64,000 bases of DNA from Meconema thalassinum (GCA_946902985.2 OX336393.1:132770533-132834532); one strand, 5' to 3'. Positions 11,231 through 24,610 are shown, numbered from the stretch's first letter. Notes: a model not told the origin generated them from the sequence alone. Program-made: numbers and translations.

Positions 11231-12603
11231 CATAGATTATTAGACAAATTTAAACAAACGCAAGAACACAAGAATGTGATGATCACGATGTCCAAGCCCC
11301 TAAAGTTTGAAAAGAAACCTCAAATATTCACGCCGGTGAAAACAGCAAAATGAAGTCTCATGTGCATTGGCTTGTAGCTCATGAACGATTAGTCCTACTG
11401 ACGCGGAATTTAAATTAAAGAAAAATTTTAACCTTCTTCTCCACCTTGTAACTGGTTGTTCTTTGAGGCAACTATTTTCCTAAAATTGGCTACAATGGTG
11501 AAAATACACTTGCGAAACATTTCACTGGGTAATTTCCAGCCAATGGTAGCTACTTAAAACTCTGATTTTTAGCTTAAAAGCAGTGGATGAGGTTATATTA
11601 ATCATACCGTACTAGTAATAATATATTACTGTACTATTGTAAACACCTCACTGATTAGCCTACAAATGCCAATGATATGACAGTTTGAGTGTTAAGAGTG
11701 CTCGTCAGTTGCATCGAGAACAGCCCATAACAGCGAGAACATTGCAATATTCCAAATTCTCATAGCTCTATAACGTAATGGTTCCGCTACCCACAATGCA
11801 GTGGAGACGCACGTGGCTTGGTGATGCGATTCAGATGGCTGTGGGTTAAGCAAACACCTGCACTTTTGAAAGCCACCACAACAGAACAGAACAAAAGAAA
11901 AAATGAATCATCCTTGAACTTGAAAATATATATTTATAATGCCCGACGACTAAAATCGTATTCGAACCGGTAAGAACTTTTTAGATAAAGGAAGTCTAGT
12001 GTCCAACCCAAAAGCGAAATGCAACGTACTCTGCACAGGAATACATCGTAAGTGAATAAATGCGGTAATTTGATTTTGTAAGTGTCACTTGATATTATAT
12101 CCCCACTAGAATGGAGCACGGGCTGTCGTTCCAAAACATTTGCCTACAACTTGATTCGAAGCAGTACTCGGCTCGGTCACGCATATCGCGTCAAATCAGA
12201 CTTTAACCGTCTCAACTACGGAGACGACGTACACATTGCTCGCTACACGGATACTAGGTAACTAGGCTGTTCCATCTCGAACGTTAGTATGCGTATCAAA
12301 GTCTTCAATAATAGTTTATAGTGTTCATTTAACATTCTACTATTGCAGATCACGTGGCGTAACCAATTAATTCTATTGTATTACATGTACGTGTGTTATT
12401 CAGGGAGCAATGAATCACATGTTCGTAGAATGGTCCTTAGTATTTGGCGCGGAACTGATTAAGGTCGTTTTTCCTTTGCTAGGCCCATGGCTCAGTTTAT
12501 ATTGCTGTCACACAGGCAGTGCACACAGCAATATCGACCATCAGGAGAATTGTAATGTTAGTTGGGTTTCATAAAACTTAATAATAAGGGGCTGGTGAAC
12601 CAC
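11231..12603. other. Unassigned stretch
   Basis: No coding motif or repeat structure was recognised in this AT-rich DNA. The short frames present have no family signature. Confidence 0.5.
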
Positions 12604-13051
12604 TCGGTATATAAAAATGAAAGTTTGTCTGTTTTTCTGAATTTCCACGGAAATTTGAGTTATTAACGCGTTTCAGACTGGTTTAAGACGGTTTCGCGCA
12701 AAAATATTTTTTGTGTCTGTCTGTCTGTCTGTCTGTCTGTGTACAACTATGTACGCGCATCACTCGAGAACGGCTGAGTGGATCAACGTAAAATTTGGTA
12801 CAGATGTCCATCAGAGACACGAAATTAATCATTGATGTATCTCTTCTCCATACCTCTCAAAAAAGAGGGCCTACCCCCCTTAAAATGCATGCTGAAATGG
12901 GCGTAGAAAGACGAGACAAAGCTCATTTTCAGCGTCTCAATGTGAGAAACAAAACTCGGGAACCCAACGGGCCCCGAAAACCGCATTTTAAGGTCCTAAA
13001 ACCAACAGTTTTTGAGATATTCCCGGAAAACTAATTTCATTTATTAAGCTA
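12604..13051 (+). mobile_element. Helitron-like 5' end fragment
   Basis: Starts TCGGTATATAAAAATGAAAG, the TC + TATATAAAA + GAAAGT layout shared by the other Helitron 5' ends here (minus-strand ends at 19332 and 41180). A (TGTC)n stretch follows at 12715-12740, then non-coding text ending in ACGAGACAAAGCTC...CCCGGAAAACTAATTTC. Diverged copies of that end occur at 26715-26850 and 41530-41690. No Rep/helicase coding is seen. The 3' end of this element is not identified. Confidence 0.45.
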
Positions 13052-13093
13052 CTAGCTATTGTGCCCGGCGTTGCCCGGGAGGTGTCTTTATAT
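13052..13093 (-). mobile_element. Helitron 3' terminus (minus strand)
   Basis: On the minus strand this reads CCCGGGCAACGCCGGG (a GC-rich hairpin), eight or so bases, then CTAG followed by T. Established Helitron 3' ends have a short hairpin about ten bases before a terminal CTRR and insert between A and T. The element runs rightward from here and is interrupted at 13094 by an LTR-like insertion. Its 5' end was not located. Confidence 0.6.
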
Positions 13094-16000
13094 TGAACCC
13101 TTGCAAAGAAGCATATGAGACTCAGATTCGGGGCGTAACAGGTCATATTCGTAAGTTGCTGTCAGGGCGCTTCATTAACTTGCAGGGTAACATATAACAA
13201 AATTAACATGCAGGAAAGAGTGAAGCCAGGGCTAAAAACAACTGAATTTAATAACAAATCACCATATTTACACATAAACAATTAACAACAACATCTCCCA
13301 ACTGACTCCCATTTAATAAAAATGCCAAAAACTTAGGCGATATCTCTGGAGAGATTAATTACTTGGACCAAGTGTCCTTAAATAAAAGATGCAAAAGTGA
13401 CCATATAAGTGCGTATGCAGTTCTACATGCATCACGATGTGTACTTTGAATGCGTGATTCGTTATCATCCGGGATGACCCTTCAAACACCGAATCCGCAT
13501 TTCCTAGAGCTAGACCGACACGGGGGAACACAACTACACTACTTAAATTAAACCGACACTTCCTAAATCTACTATAAACAAACACAAAATTTCCGAGTGA
13601 AATTGGGCTTAGATTGCCGTAGCAACATTTACTGCCTAAAAACTTAGGTCTTCTCACACAAATCAACACAAGTACATTAACACGTGACCAATAGAAAATA
13701 CTCAAATGACCGCTGTCAAAATTTACAAATACTCTACCATTACACCACACGGGTGTGACACACAAAAATTACATGAATCGAGTCATCAACAAAGCAATAG
13801 GCAAACAGCCAACATTTACGTTAATCACAATATTTTATCCATACAAGGTACAACAATCCGTTACACACATGGCGAACTCCCCAATTAATTATGGCTTAAA
13901 ATTTAACCATCACAATGAACAGGTTTGCTATATGAAAGCTTACAGGGATCAGTCGGACACAAGGACTGCCTATCAAAATAAGTCACAGGCAAAAACGGGC
14001 GGTTTGTGGAACACTGCATGTCTGTCAACCCACGTGTCAAAATACGTCGACCTCCCAGAACATGGGGTCGAACCTCGAAGAAATGTGCCCCAAAGCACAA
14101 TAATACATGTGTGTGTCAGAATAACCATATGGACAAGAATCAGCAGTCTCCCAAGAGCACTCTGTCTTTCCATCTAAAAAATACAATAGCAGCAAAATAT
14201 ATAAGGGCGGTAGGACAACTACCCCCTCCTCACGTAGAATCAACACACACAAGACACATCAACACACACTGAATCACACGTATGGGTTTTGACAGACCCT
14301 GAAATAAAAGACACAAATAATATCCACATGCTGGCGCCATCGTTCTATGCCGTGACTAGTCACCTGAAAAGGACTCAAGAAAATCTATCAAAATTAGAAC
14401 GAAGGTGTTCTACAATTACTTTTAAGTTGGTGCACTCGGCTACCCTAACATGAATAATTAACCTGTTCAGCAAAATGTTTTACACTCATTTCCTCCCATT
14501 CCTATTTCAAATATTAACGTTAACAAAGCACCATTTATCGAATGTAACGGGTTCCGCAAATTGCAAGGGTAAAATCACGCACGCACGCCGCGTACATTAC
14601 ACTTGACTCAAGAAAGAAACAAAACAAAATATCAACAAACACTTTGGCCACGCGCCAACGGACATTTAAACATACAGTGTCGGTACAAGAAAAACTCTAA
14701 AACAACAAGAAAGAAAAACATGACTATATACAAAGTTCCCCGGCCAAATCTAACTACATAATTGAAATAAATCCAATTTTAGTACATCACCGCTTCTGCA
14801 TGTAGACCAAGGACATCCTCCTCAACCCATTGCCCTATGGACAATTTAGCTCTCCATAGTAGTCGTCTGTGCTGATGTCTTGAAGCTCATCCCAACTTCA
14901 GACCACGTGCTGTTCATCTTGGTCTCGACTCCTTGGCAGAAGAGTTCAATATTAAATGTTTGCCTATCTATAATCGCTTGCAGGCTACTCAGTTCACCCA
15001 CAATTGTCCTATTGCGATTAATAGCGAAGACTGGCCCTAATTATATCAGACACACGCACTATAAAAACATACATAAAATACACACAATTTATACATAAAA
15101 TATACAATCTCGAGTCCGCGCCACTGGCTCGTTAACAAGTTCACAATCCTGGCTGCACTAGCAGTCGCTATCTCGTCCGGTATTTCCGTCTGTACTATGG
15201 ACTTCGGTTCTGGTAAGCGCTAATTAGGGTGGTACGATAATTCCCTCTTAAAGTTGAACTCGTCGTCTTGAAATGAAAGTTACTGTTTACCACGCGCTAG
15301 CGTAAAATATTTAGATCACACAACAAAGTTGATTTTACAATAAAATGTATTATAGCTTTTTAAAATTTGATACTGCGATCGCTGCGACTTTAGTTCCTCA
15401 AAGCTCACAAAATGAATTCGCTTCACTGATTTAGAGCGTAAAAATCACATTTTCACACCAAATAATGACTTAGATAAATTCGAGCGTCAAAATCACAATC
15501 CAAACTGACGTGGAGTATGCCTCTCAAGGCTCCAAAAGAATAGACTTTAAAATTCACACTTCGAACTGGCGTGGAGTATGCCTCTGAAGGCTCCAAAAGA
15601 ATAGACTTTAATTGGCGTCAGGCCAAGCTATTTATGAGAAACTGACAAGGGCGGTGGAGTGGGGCAAAGTCGGATAAAAACTTCCAGAGTTTTTGTCTCA
15701 CAAAGATGTAACTAGTGTCATTCTTCTCCAAATAAATCCAACGTCTCAAATTACTCGAGCGGAAATTAATCCGTTCGGCGGTTCCTTAGATACACACTTC
15801 CGCGGGCTTTTTACTACTGACGCCGTCCACCTCGTGGTCACGGCTTGGTCTCTTGCGATTGGCTGATTCAATCGTATGTTCGTTGAGAAGACCTCGTGAT
15901 TCTTCCTTTATGTCTCCAATTTTGGTACAGTAGTTGCACAATTTAGCCTTGAACTTGACTAATTCTGGCCGTCCCCCAGGAATAGCTACTGGCTCAACTT

Positions 16001-16127
16001 CTGTTGCAATCGTTACGAAATGCTGGCCTCCCTAATATCCAAGTCGACTTCCTTACGTGCTGCCTGGGCCGTAGTAATAATAATAATAAATATGAATACT
16101 TATTTATCGAAGATCAATAAGGGTTCA
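13094..16127. mobile_element. 3.03-kb LTR-like insertion, TGAACCCTT...AAGGGTTCA
   Basis: Begins TGAACCCTT and ends AAGGGTTCA, flanked by ATAT at 13090-13093 and 16128-16131. Length and termini match the gypsy-associated LTRs at 35429-38451 and 55781-58622, although the interior is different. No gag or pol domain is visible; the frames of 136-140 residues near 13400-14180 have no family motif. It is most simply a solo LTR of a related family. On the minus strand the start TGAACCCTTATTGATC with a nearby GATAAATAAG resembles the start of the other LTR family. Confidence 0.7.
15485..15615. repeat. Tandem duplication, ~64-bp unit
   Basis: The block GGCGTGGAGTATGCCTCTGA followed by AGGCTCCAAAAGAATAGACT occurs twice in a row, about 64 bp apart, with single-base differences. 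It lies inside the LTR-like element 13094-16127. Confidence 0.75.
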
Positions 16128-16131
16128 ATAT

Positions 16132-18892
16132 GTTGTAGAAAGATACATGGTAATACATTTCGCAGAGTATATTCATTCTGCCCCTAAATGAGTTTAGAGC
16201 ATAGTTCTCTCATGTTACTCAAATGCAATATTAACTCACTGTAAACCTAGTCGAAAAGTACAGTGGAATACAATAACGTAGCAGAGCATGCAATAGTAAA
16301 AGGTGATGTCTATACACAATTCCTCGAGAACTCAGTCTCACAATTACTTTCCTGATAGTATTTATTTTTGATTTAATGGGGAAAGTAAGACATCTTATAG
16401 CAGTGTTCACATAGTTATCTCTATTATATTTCAAATGTAGCAATTACCTTCTTGTTACGAAATAATATTTAAATTATCCAATGATTGGAAGATTAAGTCA
16501 TAATTGTGGAGTCAAATATACGTCTTATGATTTTTAACCCCGCACAAATTACGTGAATAATGGCAAATGACTTATTCCTGTACGTAGGTCAGTGTGTACT
16601 ATACTCGTAACAGCATATTAAGGAACATTATTGCTGTAAGAATAATTTATATGCATATGATCTGATCCACATCAAGTTAAAGTAAATTAAGCAAAGTATA
16701 ATCCCTGTATATTGTCAAATAAGATGCTTAGATTCTGCACACACTGAACTTCCTTAGCCTCTAAAGTATTTCGTAAGATAAGAAATACATTCTCTAAACT
16801 CAATCCTTAATAATCTCTAAAATGCTATAGTGGGACCCAGTGTGATTAGAACTCATGACAATTATAACATCAGGCTATTCAATAGCTTTTGTCAGTAAGC
16901 ACTAAAATGGCTAATATAAATACATAAACATAGGAAAACATTGTGAACGTTTAGTACTTTAATTATGTTATTAAGATGTTATCAACTAAATTAATAGTTT
17001 AACATCCGGTTCCATTACAAATTAACATAGTCATAGAGCAGGGTATTTATCAATTACAATATTACCCGAATAAGAAAGGCAAATACTATTCATAGAACAA
17101 TCTGCAATATCACGCAAAAGTTACTGTATTTCTGATTTGTAATACAAAAGACAGCTTGTAGAGGTAAACACTGTCAAGAATAAAAAATGCAGCATAAAGA
17201 CATTATGATTAATAAAATATAAACGTCAACTTATCAGTTGTAGAGCACACCTTAACGGTGTGTATAACACTTCAATTCAAGTAGATATTGCATACAATAT
17301 ATTGCGCGTGATACCTTTCGTCATTAGGTAAAGATTCAAAATCTTCCGGAAGATAGCTGAGAGCGATTAATGATTTGTGCGGCTGTGAAAATGGGGAATA
17401 GTCAAAGAAGACCTGTATTACTGAAAGAATGCAGCCGGTTTCAGTAGTTGTCGTCAGATGGTAGCACCTGTCACGTGCTTAATCGTAGATGGCCCTGCTA
17501 ATGGCAATGGAAATTGCTACTCGTGAACAATGAGGTTATCAATCAAAACGTTTCGACAATTGTATAGTCAAGAAAAATAATGCCATATGTTACCTCGTAA
17601 TAAGCTGCGTTATGAAAATAGAACCTGTATTGAACGGTTAATCACGTCGTTTATCCCCGTGCGTAGTTGTGAAGTGCCGTATGTCATGCAGGATATTGCA
17701 GGTTACTACTCCTTTCAGCTCGTATACAGTATGTCAGGAGTAATTCTGAAAACTTTTCGTAGCATGTCGTAGTGGTACATGATCGTAATTGAGTTTTCGG
17801 CACCAATATGTCGTAGTGTAATTAGGTATAGAAACAATACGTCGACATTTTCCTTAAAACAATCTATTATCAAAGAGAACAAAACTTATCTACAATGGCA
17901 TTACACATGCCAGTTGCAATTACCGATGGTTGATGTCGCATTCAACTACCCTTGGTCCCACACAGGAGGTGAGCTTCCATTTCCCGAGTTTACGTGAGAC
18001 AGAGTTAGGTATGATGATTGCCTTACGTGATTTCCGGCGATAACTTTGTTCCGGACACAAACACTCCTTCGTCTGTTGTGTGTAGTCGTCATTTTGAGAG
18101 TCCCGCGCCGTAGTTGTGTTCGTTTAATCGTGCATCACGGCTGGGAGGGCAGCTGGATCTGTTTTTTTTTTCCTTTTTCCAGTGATTCTGGGGCGGTCTC
18201 TCTTCTATTTACCTTCCTATGTGCCTTTCATGGCACACCTTACCAAATCCGTCAATTCTCATTTTTTGAGGGTTGAGAGCATTTCATTTACGAGCATTTT
18301 ATTTCTCTTATTCCTTCCGTTTTGTCCTTTTGTTCTCCTAATCCGTAATTTGGTAGTAAGTTGTAGTTATTTTTAGTTATAGTGTTTACCAACATTTTTC
18401 ATTTTTACCCCAAAGAATTAGAGGCCTATAACCTCCATGTTAGGCCCTTTAACATCAACTATCATCATCAAATTACAATTTCAGCAATATCTTTTCCGAC
18501 AATGAAAACTGAAAGTCTGGTTTAAGTTGTATTCACAGTGGAAAGAATTTCTTGTAAGAGATGTCTGGATTGCATTTCTTAGATCTGTAATCCTCTCTAC
18601 TCATTAACCGGACCGCAGCAGCGGTCTTGCCAGCGTCATTGCATAGAAATTGGTATCACCGATTACGAATACTATTGCGGAAGCCAAAATACCGGTTGCT
18701 TCCAAATAACATCTGTACTAACCACACAGCAGGAAAGTTCATTAAGTTTTATAAAAATCGAGTGAACCGAATGGAATGTTATTTTAATAAGGTGCAAAGG
18801 TATGTTTAGTTTCTGTCATTTGATATCACGCTATCGTATTTTGTGATAGGCTATAGTTTGCATTTTGATATTGCGGAAATTATATTGACAAA
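16132..18892. other. Unassigned stretch of 2.8 kb
   Basis: AT-rich DNA with no recognised coding region. At about 18418-18480 the text GAGGCCTATAACCTCCATGT, TAGGCCC and a TATCATCATCA tail looks like the 3' end of a retroposon ending in an (ATC)n tail, but no body could be assigned upstream. The frames of 60-76 residues show no motifs. Confidence 0.5.
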
Positions 18893-19332
18893 TAGTGTCA
18901 AGTCTTTGTTATGCTATACTCGGTTGACAGTGCTGTATGAGCAGGTGAGTAACTAACGGGATTTCATGTAAAGAGACTCATTTTCTATACCGGTAGTCCA
19001 GAGCGCAACTCACCAGGTAGTGCAGAGCGCAGCTCGCCTCCAGTCGTCCTTGTCTCGACTTGAGCTATGTTGCCATGGAAACGATCTGCCTTGCCATTCC
19101 TTCATGAGTATATATTATGACTTTATATTAGCCTTTGCTCGAGTACAAAAGGACCGAAATCAGAAGAATGAGAAAGACTATCGAAAATTCATGTAGCCAG
19201 CCGTTCCTTCTGGGTCCTAAACTATGTGTATGCAAAATTTGGTTGAGATTGGTGGAACGGTGTAGATTTGTATACGGAACGAACCCACATACCCACCCAC
19301 ATACATACAGACTTTCACTTTTATATGTAAGA
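18893..19332 (-). mobile_element. Short non-autonomous Helitron, copy 1
   Basis: On the minus strand the 5' end is TCTTACATATAAAAGTGAAA (at 19332) and the 3' end is near GACACTA (at 18893). The second copy spans 35027-41180 with a gypsy element inside it. Comparing the two copies fixes both ends. The 3' terminus is not a perfect CTRR. It abuts, with no base between, the CTAG terminus of the next Helitron at 19333. No coding sequence; the 79- and 107-residue frames are by-products. Confidence 0.6.
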
Positions 19333-21700
19333 CTAGCTGACCCGGCAGACGTTGTCCTGCCACTCAAAGAAAGTGATGTAACTTTGTTTCTTGAAGTGCT
19401 TTTGGATACAGATTTTTTTTCAATTGCTGTTGACTGCCTCCAAACTATCGTGAAATGAATTAACTAATCTAGAAACATCCGTGGGAGCGTGCACAACAGC
19501 TCTCCAATGTTTCATCGCAATCGGATAAATAGCATATAACTCATACGGGATTTTGTTTAAATGCGCTATCACTCATTTGTTGAATCTACTCGTTCTCTAC
19601 CAACTGTGAAATTGATTTACTAAGTTAGAAAGCTTCACGTAAGTGTACACAACAACTCATCAAACTTTCGTCGCAATCGATGAATATTATATGAACGCAT
19701 ACGGGATTTTGTTGGAACGCTTCGCGCGTCGTCACTCATTTGTTACATCTACTCGTGCGCTACCAATATTGTAAAATGGATTTACCAAGTTGAAGACCTT
19801 CCCTGGCGTGTACACAACAACTCATCAAAGTTTCATCGTAATCAGATGAATGACATATGTACGCATACGAGATTTTCCTTAAACGACTCGCGTGCCGTCA
19901 CTCATTTGTTGAATCTACTCATGCGCTACCTATTGTAAAATAGATTTACTAAGCCTGAAACCTTCTCTGGAGTGTACTCAATGATTCATCACGGTTTCAT
20001 CGCAATCGGATGAATGGTATATGACCGCATACGGGACATTGTGGAAACGATTCGCGCGCCGTCGTTCATTTGTTGAATCTACTCGTGCGCTACATTTTAA
20101 AAACTGAATATACTACGCCAGAAACCATTCCTGGAGTGTATACAACGATTCACCAAAGTTTCATCGCAATCGGATAAATGGTATATGAACACATACCGGA
20201 CTTTTTTGAAACAAATCGCGCGCCATTGCACATTTGTTGAATCTACTCGTGCGCTACCTATTGTAAAATGAATTTACGTAGCCAGAAACCCTTACTGAAG
20301 TGTACACAACAATTCACCTAAATTTCATCGCTATCGAATAAATGGTATATGGACGCATACGGTACTTTCTTGAAATGATTCGCGTACCGTCACTCATTTG
20401 TTGAATCTACTCGTGCGCTACCTATTGTAAAATGGGTTTATTTAGCCAGAAACCTTCCGTAGGGTGTACACAATATCTCACACAAGTTTAATCGTAATCG
20501 GACGAATGGTAGTTGAACGCTTCGCGCGTCGTCGCTCATATTTTGTTGAACCTACTCGTGCACAACCTCCTGTGAAATGGATTTACTAAGTTAGAAACCC
20601 TCACGTAAGTGTACACAACATCTCACCCAAGTTTCATTGCAATCGGATGAATGGTATATGAACGCATGCGGGACTTTGTTTAAACGTTCGCGCGTCGTCG
20701 CTCGTTTGTTGAATTTACTCGTGCGCTACTTATTGTAAAATGGATTTACTCCCCTGAAGTGTACACAACATCTCACCCAAATTTCATCGCTATCGGACGA
20801 ATGGTATTTGAACGCATACGGGACTTTGTTGTAACGCTTTGCACGTCGTCGCCCATTTATTGAATCTACTCGTGCGCAACCTCCTGTGAAATGGATTTAT
20901 AAAGTTAGAAACCTTCACGTGAGTGTACACAACAACTCATCAAAGTTTCATCTCAATCGATGAATGAGATATAAACTTATACGGGATTTTGTTGAAACGC
21001 TTCGCGCGTCGTCACTCATTTGTTGCGTCTAGTCGTGCGCTACCTATTGTAAAACTGATTTACTAAGCCAGAAGCCTTCCCTGGAGTCTACACAACATCT
21101 CACTCATGTTTCATCGCTACCGGACGAATGGTATTTGAACACATTCGGGACCTTGTTGAAACGCTTCGCACGTCGTCGCTCATTTGTTGAATCTACTCGT
21201 GCTTAACCTCCTGTGAAATGGATTTACTAAGTTAGAAACCTTCACGTAAGTGTACACAACAACTCATCAAAGTTTCATCGCCATCGATGAATGGTATATA
21301 AACTTATACGGGATTTTGTTGAAACGCTTCGCTCGTCGTCGCTCATTTGTTGAATCTACTCGTGCGCTACCTATTGTAAAAGGAATTTACTAAGCCTGAA
21401 GCCTTCCCTGGAGTGTACGCAAGATATCACCCATGTTTCATCGCTATCGGACGAATGGTATTTGAACGCATACGGGACCGTTTTGAAACGCTTCGCGCGT
21501 CGTCGCTCATATGTTGAATCTAGTCGTGCGCTATCTATTGTAAAATGGATTTACTAAGCCAAACACCTTCCCTGGAGTGCACTCAACATCTCAACCAAGT
21601 TTCATCGCAATCGGATGAATGGTATATGAACGCATAGCCTACGGGACTTTGAAACGCTCTAACGTGCTGAGACAAACAGTAGAAATCGACATCACTGCTA
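19333..21700 (-). mobile_element. Helitron 3' end with internal satellite array
   Basis: On the minus strand the element ends GACAACGTCTGCCGGGTCAG CTAG at 19333, a short hairpin-like GC stretch followed by CTAG, and this touches the 5' TC of the Helitron to its left. Rightward it contains the 161-bp array (19440-21660). The 5' end was not found, so the right border is only the end of the array. No Rep or helicase motif is visible. The Helitron assignment rests on the terminus. Confidence 0.5.
19440..21660. repeat. Tandem array, ~161-bp unit, about 13-14 copies
   Basis: The anchor TTGTTGAATCTACTCGTGCG recurs at about 19586, 19750, 19915, 20079, 20242, 20407, 20552, 20714, 20867, 21028, 21192, 21353 and 21519, a spacing of 145-166 bp. 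Each unit also has GTGTACACAACATCTCACC, GTTTCATCGCAATCGGATGA and GAACGCATACGGGACTTTGT. Units differ by substitutions and small indels. There is no conserved reading frame across units. Confidence 0.9.
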
Positions 21701-22319
21701 CCTTTGGTATGAAACACAACTTTCCGCCACGGGCGAAGTGAATGTTATGGCGGTAGTTGCACAGGATGCGACCAGGTGGCTCTACGTGCAAAGACAAACA
21801 GTCCAAAAGCATCACTTTTCACTAAGGCTAGCGGTTTCCATGACGACTGTTTATGACTGTATATTGTGGTTCTAAAATTGTGAGTAAATTGTGGTTCTAA
21901 AATTCTAAAATTCCACCTACCTGGTCAAATTGTGAATCTAAACCATACATGGACCCACCCTAACATACATACAAAAATTCCTCTCGGCACGCCGGAAGAC
22001 GGAGGTAGATTTCACCGGGCAAACTAGGGGATAGGCTATAATAGGCAAAATATGCATGTTTTCGTAGGAGGATCAGAACTCATTGATTGCAAGAAAGTAT
22101 TTTACATTTAGAGGTTAAAAATCAACCTTTTTTTTCGTTTTAGTATGCATATTTTTATCATTTTATTGTCTTATGGGGATGGTAACCTTCTTGTCATTCG
22201 GGGTTCATTTTTATACTTGTGATCACACTGTCCTTATGCAAGGTTTGGAACTGATGTGTAACTATCTGACAGTCTGTTACTTCTTCACGCAAAATTTTAT
22301 CTCCCGCTGAGATTTTTGT
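21701..22319. other. Unassigned stretch
   Basis: No gene. A local near-duplication (ATTGTGGTTCTAAAATT twice, 21863-21905) and degenerate Helitron-like wording (CACCGGGCAAACTAG at about 22015) are the only structure seen. Confidence 0.45.
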
Positions 22320-22450
22320 TGGTTCCTCAGTTTAGGGGCTGCGACAACGTGGTCATGTAACCCCGGGTACATTAGGTGTGTAGAATCTGATAAACGGTGT
22401 TAATTGTGATGACTGTATTAGTCTGTAATTCAGGTAAGGTCTGCAGACGG
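22320..22450 (-). repeat. SINE family 1, 3' end fragment (reversed)
   Basis: CCTCAGTTTAGGGGCTGCG, GTCATGTAACCCCGGGTACA and TGACTGTATTAGTCTG are the reverse complement of the 3' region seen on the plus strand at 9385-9520. Confidence 0.55.
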
Positions 22451-23994
22451 TCAATTTTAAGTAGTAGTTCCTAATGTTGTACCATATACTAACGTGAATG
22501 ACACCTAACTGTGAACTTGGCTACTAGATGCCACCGCAACCAGCAACTTGCAACGAACGTTGGAACTTCTCCTCCAAAGGAAAGCTTGCTGAGGGATTTT
22601 TAGCGCTCTTAGAAAATCCGACGACTTTGGCCGGCTTTGAACCAGCGACCTTTGGCATATAAGTTCAGCATGCTACCAGTTAGCCGCTTCCCACAGTCAG
22701 ATGGAAAAATGAATGTGATCTCGTGCAATGGCGTTGTCTTGGCAACCTCTGATAGCTCATCCCTCATCAATTTAGAAGCGTTGTCACGGTAACCTCTGAT
22801 GGCACTTGGCATGTTCATTAATTCCGAAATCATTTTTCTCATCCCTTGGCGTAATGGTAGGTCAGATCAAAAATTATTTCAGACAAAGTTTTAGGTAATT
22901 ATTAGGGGAATATTTACCATTTTGTACGGGTTTGATATTGAGCCTATTAAGAGAGATATGATTAATGTTTCCCGAAAAAAAAAACACTTTTTTCCACCCC
23001 TTTGGTCAATGTTTGGTGCCATCAAAACTTTTCAAACATAAATTTTTGACACTTATCCGACACATATTATGAATTTTGAATGGATTCGATAGTTCACGTA
23101 TTAAGATAGTTATAGCGATATTTCACTTTTTCGAAAAAAAAAAAGCTCCCCCCATTTTCACCCCCTTCAACCGATTTTGCCCATTAACGAACTCGACCGA
23201 TATTTTAAGGGGTTACATATTATGTAAATCATTCAAAGTGATTGGTGCAAAATTACGGCAGTTATCGTGTCCACAAGAAACTGATATATATACAGGGTGT
23301 ATTTGATATGATGGAAGTCCTTTACACTGGTGATAGAAGATGGTATTCTAAGCAAATATCTTCATGAAATTAAGTCGGATCTTAATTAGTGTAGGTGGAA
23401 TTAAATCACAAAAATCGTCGGTCAATATCTTGGAAACGGGCTTTCACTTCGTTCCCCTCAGCAGCAGAGCTGACTTCTCCCCGTCTCCCTCCCCTCCTAC
23501 GCTGAGGAATGTTGACCAGAGTCTGCAGTTGAGTGACCTCCTCGCCTTGTCTGCCAATGACATTGAAATACACAAACCGAGCCTATGAACAGCTGATTCA
23601 CACCTTCATGGGGAGTGGCTACATGACTAGTGATGGTGGATCTGTCTAGGATTTTTCCAGCTTCATGAACTATGCATAGAAAATAGAAATCCTAAAGATT
23701 TAGTAAATTAATTTAAGGAACTGTTGGTCTATCTTTGTGTGAAGATAGTGCAACAACTGTAATAAACTTATTAATAATACTAATAATAGTAATAGTAGGC
23801 TTTTAGACACACTAACTTCTTTTATGTTTCTTTTTGGTATGTCGAGTTGCCAGACTTTAATGTACGTAGGATTTCTTGTATGTGCCATGAAATCCATGGA
23901 GATGATCTTATTAGATCCCATTCATTTACTACATGACTGAACGTAGATCGCACCCTCGGGAAGGTTAGCACTCTACCACCAGAACTACACATGC

Positions 23995-24040
23995 TGACTC
24001 TTATTATTATTATTATTAGACTATTATTATTATTATTATA
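23995..24040. repeat. (TTA)n microsatellite
   Basis: Runs of TTATTATTATTATTATTA broken once by GACTA. Simple repeat, no other content. A poly-C tract lies nearby at about 24126-24139. Confidence 0.85.
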
Positions 24041-24146
24041 ACACTGTATTACAACAATGTATTTGTATTTTATTTTCATTTTCGTGTATTTTCATATGTA
24101 TTTACATTGTTGATGGACCAATAAATCAATCCTCCCCCCCCCCCCC

Positions 24147-24475
24147 CTCATCATAACCGCTGGCAGTGCAGCCCATGAAGGGCCTAGGCCTACCAAGCGA
24201 CCGCTGTCCAGCCATTTGGCCTGCAGATATTAGGGTGACGCGTGGTCAGTGCATCGGGTCCCCTCGGCCCTTAATCTTGATTTTCCTGACTCGGGCACTG
24301 CCTCACTGTCAGACAGTTACTTAATTGCCCTCACGAGGCTTAGTGCACTGCGTTACAGCCCTCACGTCAGTTTCTAATATCCCTGATGGAGCCAGGAATC
24401 GAACCCAGGGCCTCCAGGTGAGAGGCAGTTGCACTGCCCCAACACCACAGGGCCGGCGCCTTCTTCCGAATCCTC
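24147..24475 (-). repeat. tRNA-headed SINE (family 2)
   Basis: On the minus strand the head reads GGCAGTGCAACTGCCTCTCA (A-box region) and then GGGTTCGATTCCTGG, a perfect B-box core. The body continues GGGCTGTAACGCAGTGCACT to GGGCCTAGGCC near 24180. No second copy occurs in the window. The 123-residue plus-strand frame at 24325 is a shadow. Confidence 0.6.
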
Positions 24476-24479
24476 ACCT

Positions 24480-24610
24480 GAATTACAAATACCCACATTA
24501 CTACAGAAACCAAAAAACACAGGTTATCACACAAATTCTACCCACACCCAGCTACATGGGGCTAAATGACCAAAATCGCCAAGCCTCTCAAACAAAACAT
24601 CAAGTTTTTT
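24480..24610 (+). repeat. SINE family 1, 3' end fragment
   Basis: ATTACTACAGAAACC, GGTTATCACACAAATTCTAC, CTACATGGGGCTAAATGACC and GCCAAGCCTCTCAAAC give the family 1 3' region in its usual order. Confidence 0.55.

Noticed and set aside
13355..14177. Open frames of 136 and 140 residues on opposite strands
   Set aside because: They lie within the LTR-like element 13094-16127, overlap frames on the other strand, and show no domain, composition or motif of a real protein.
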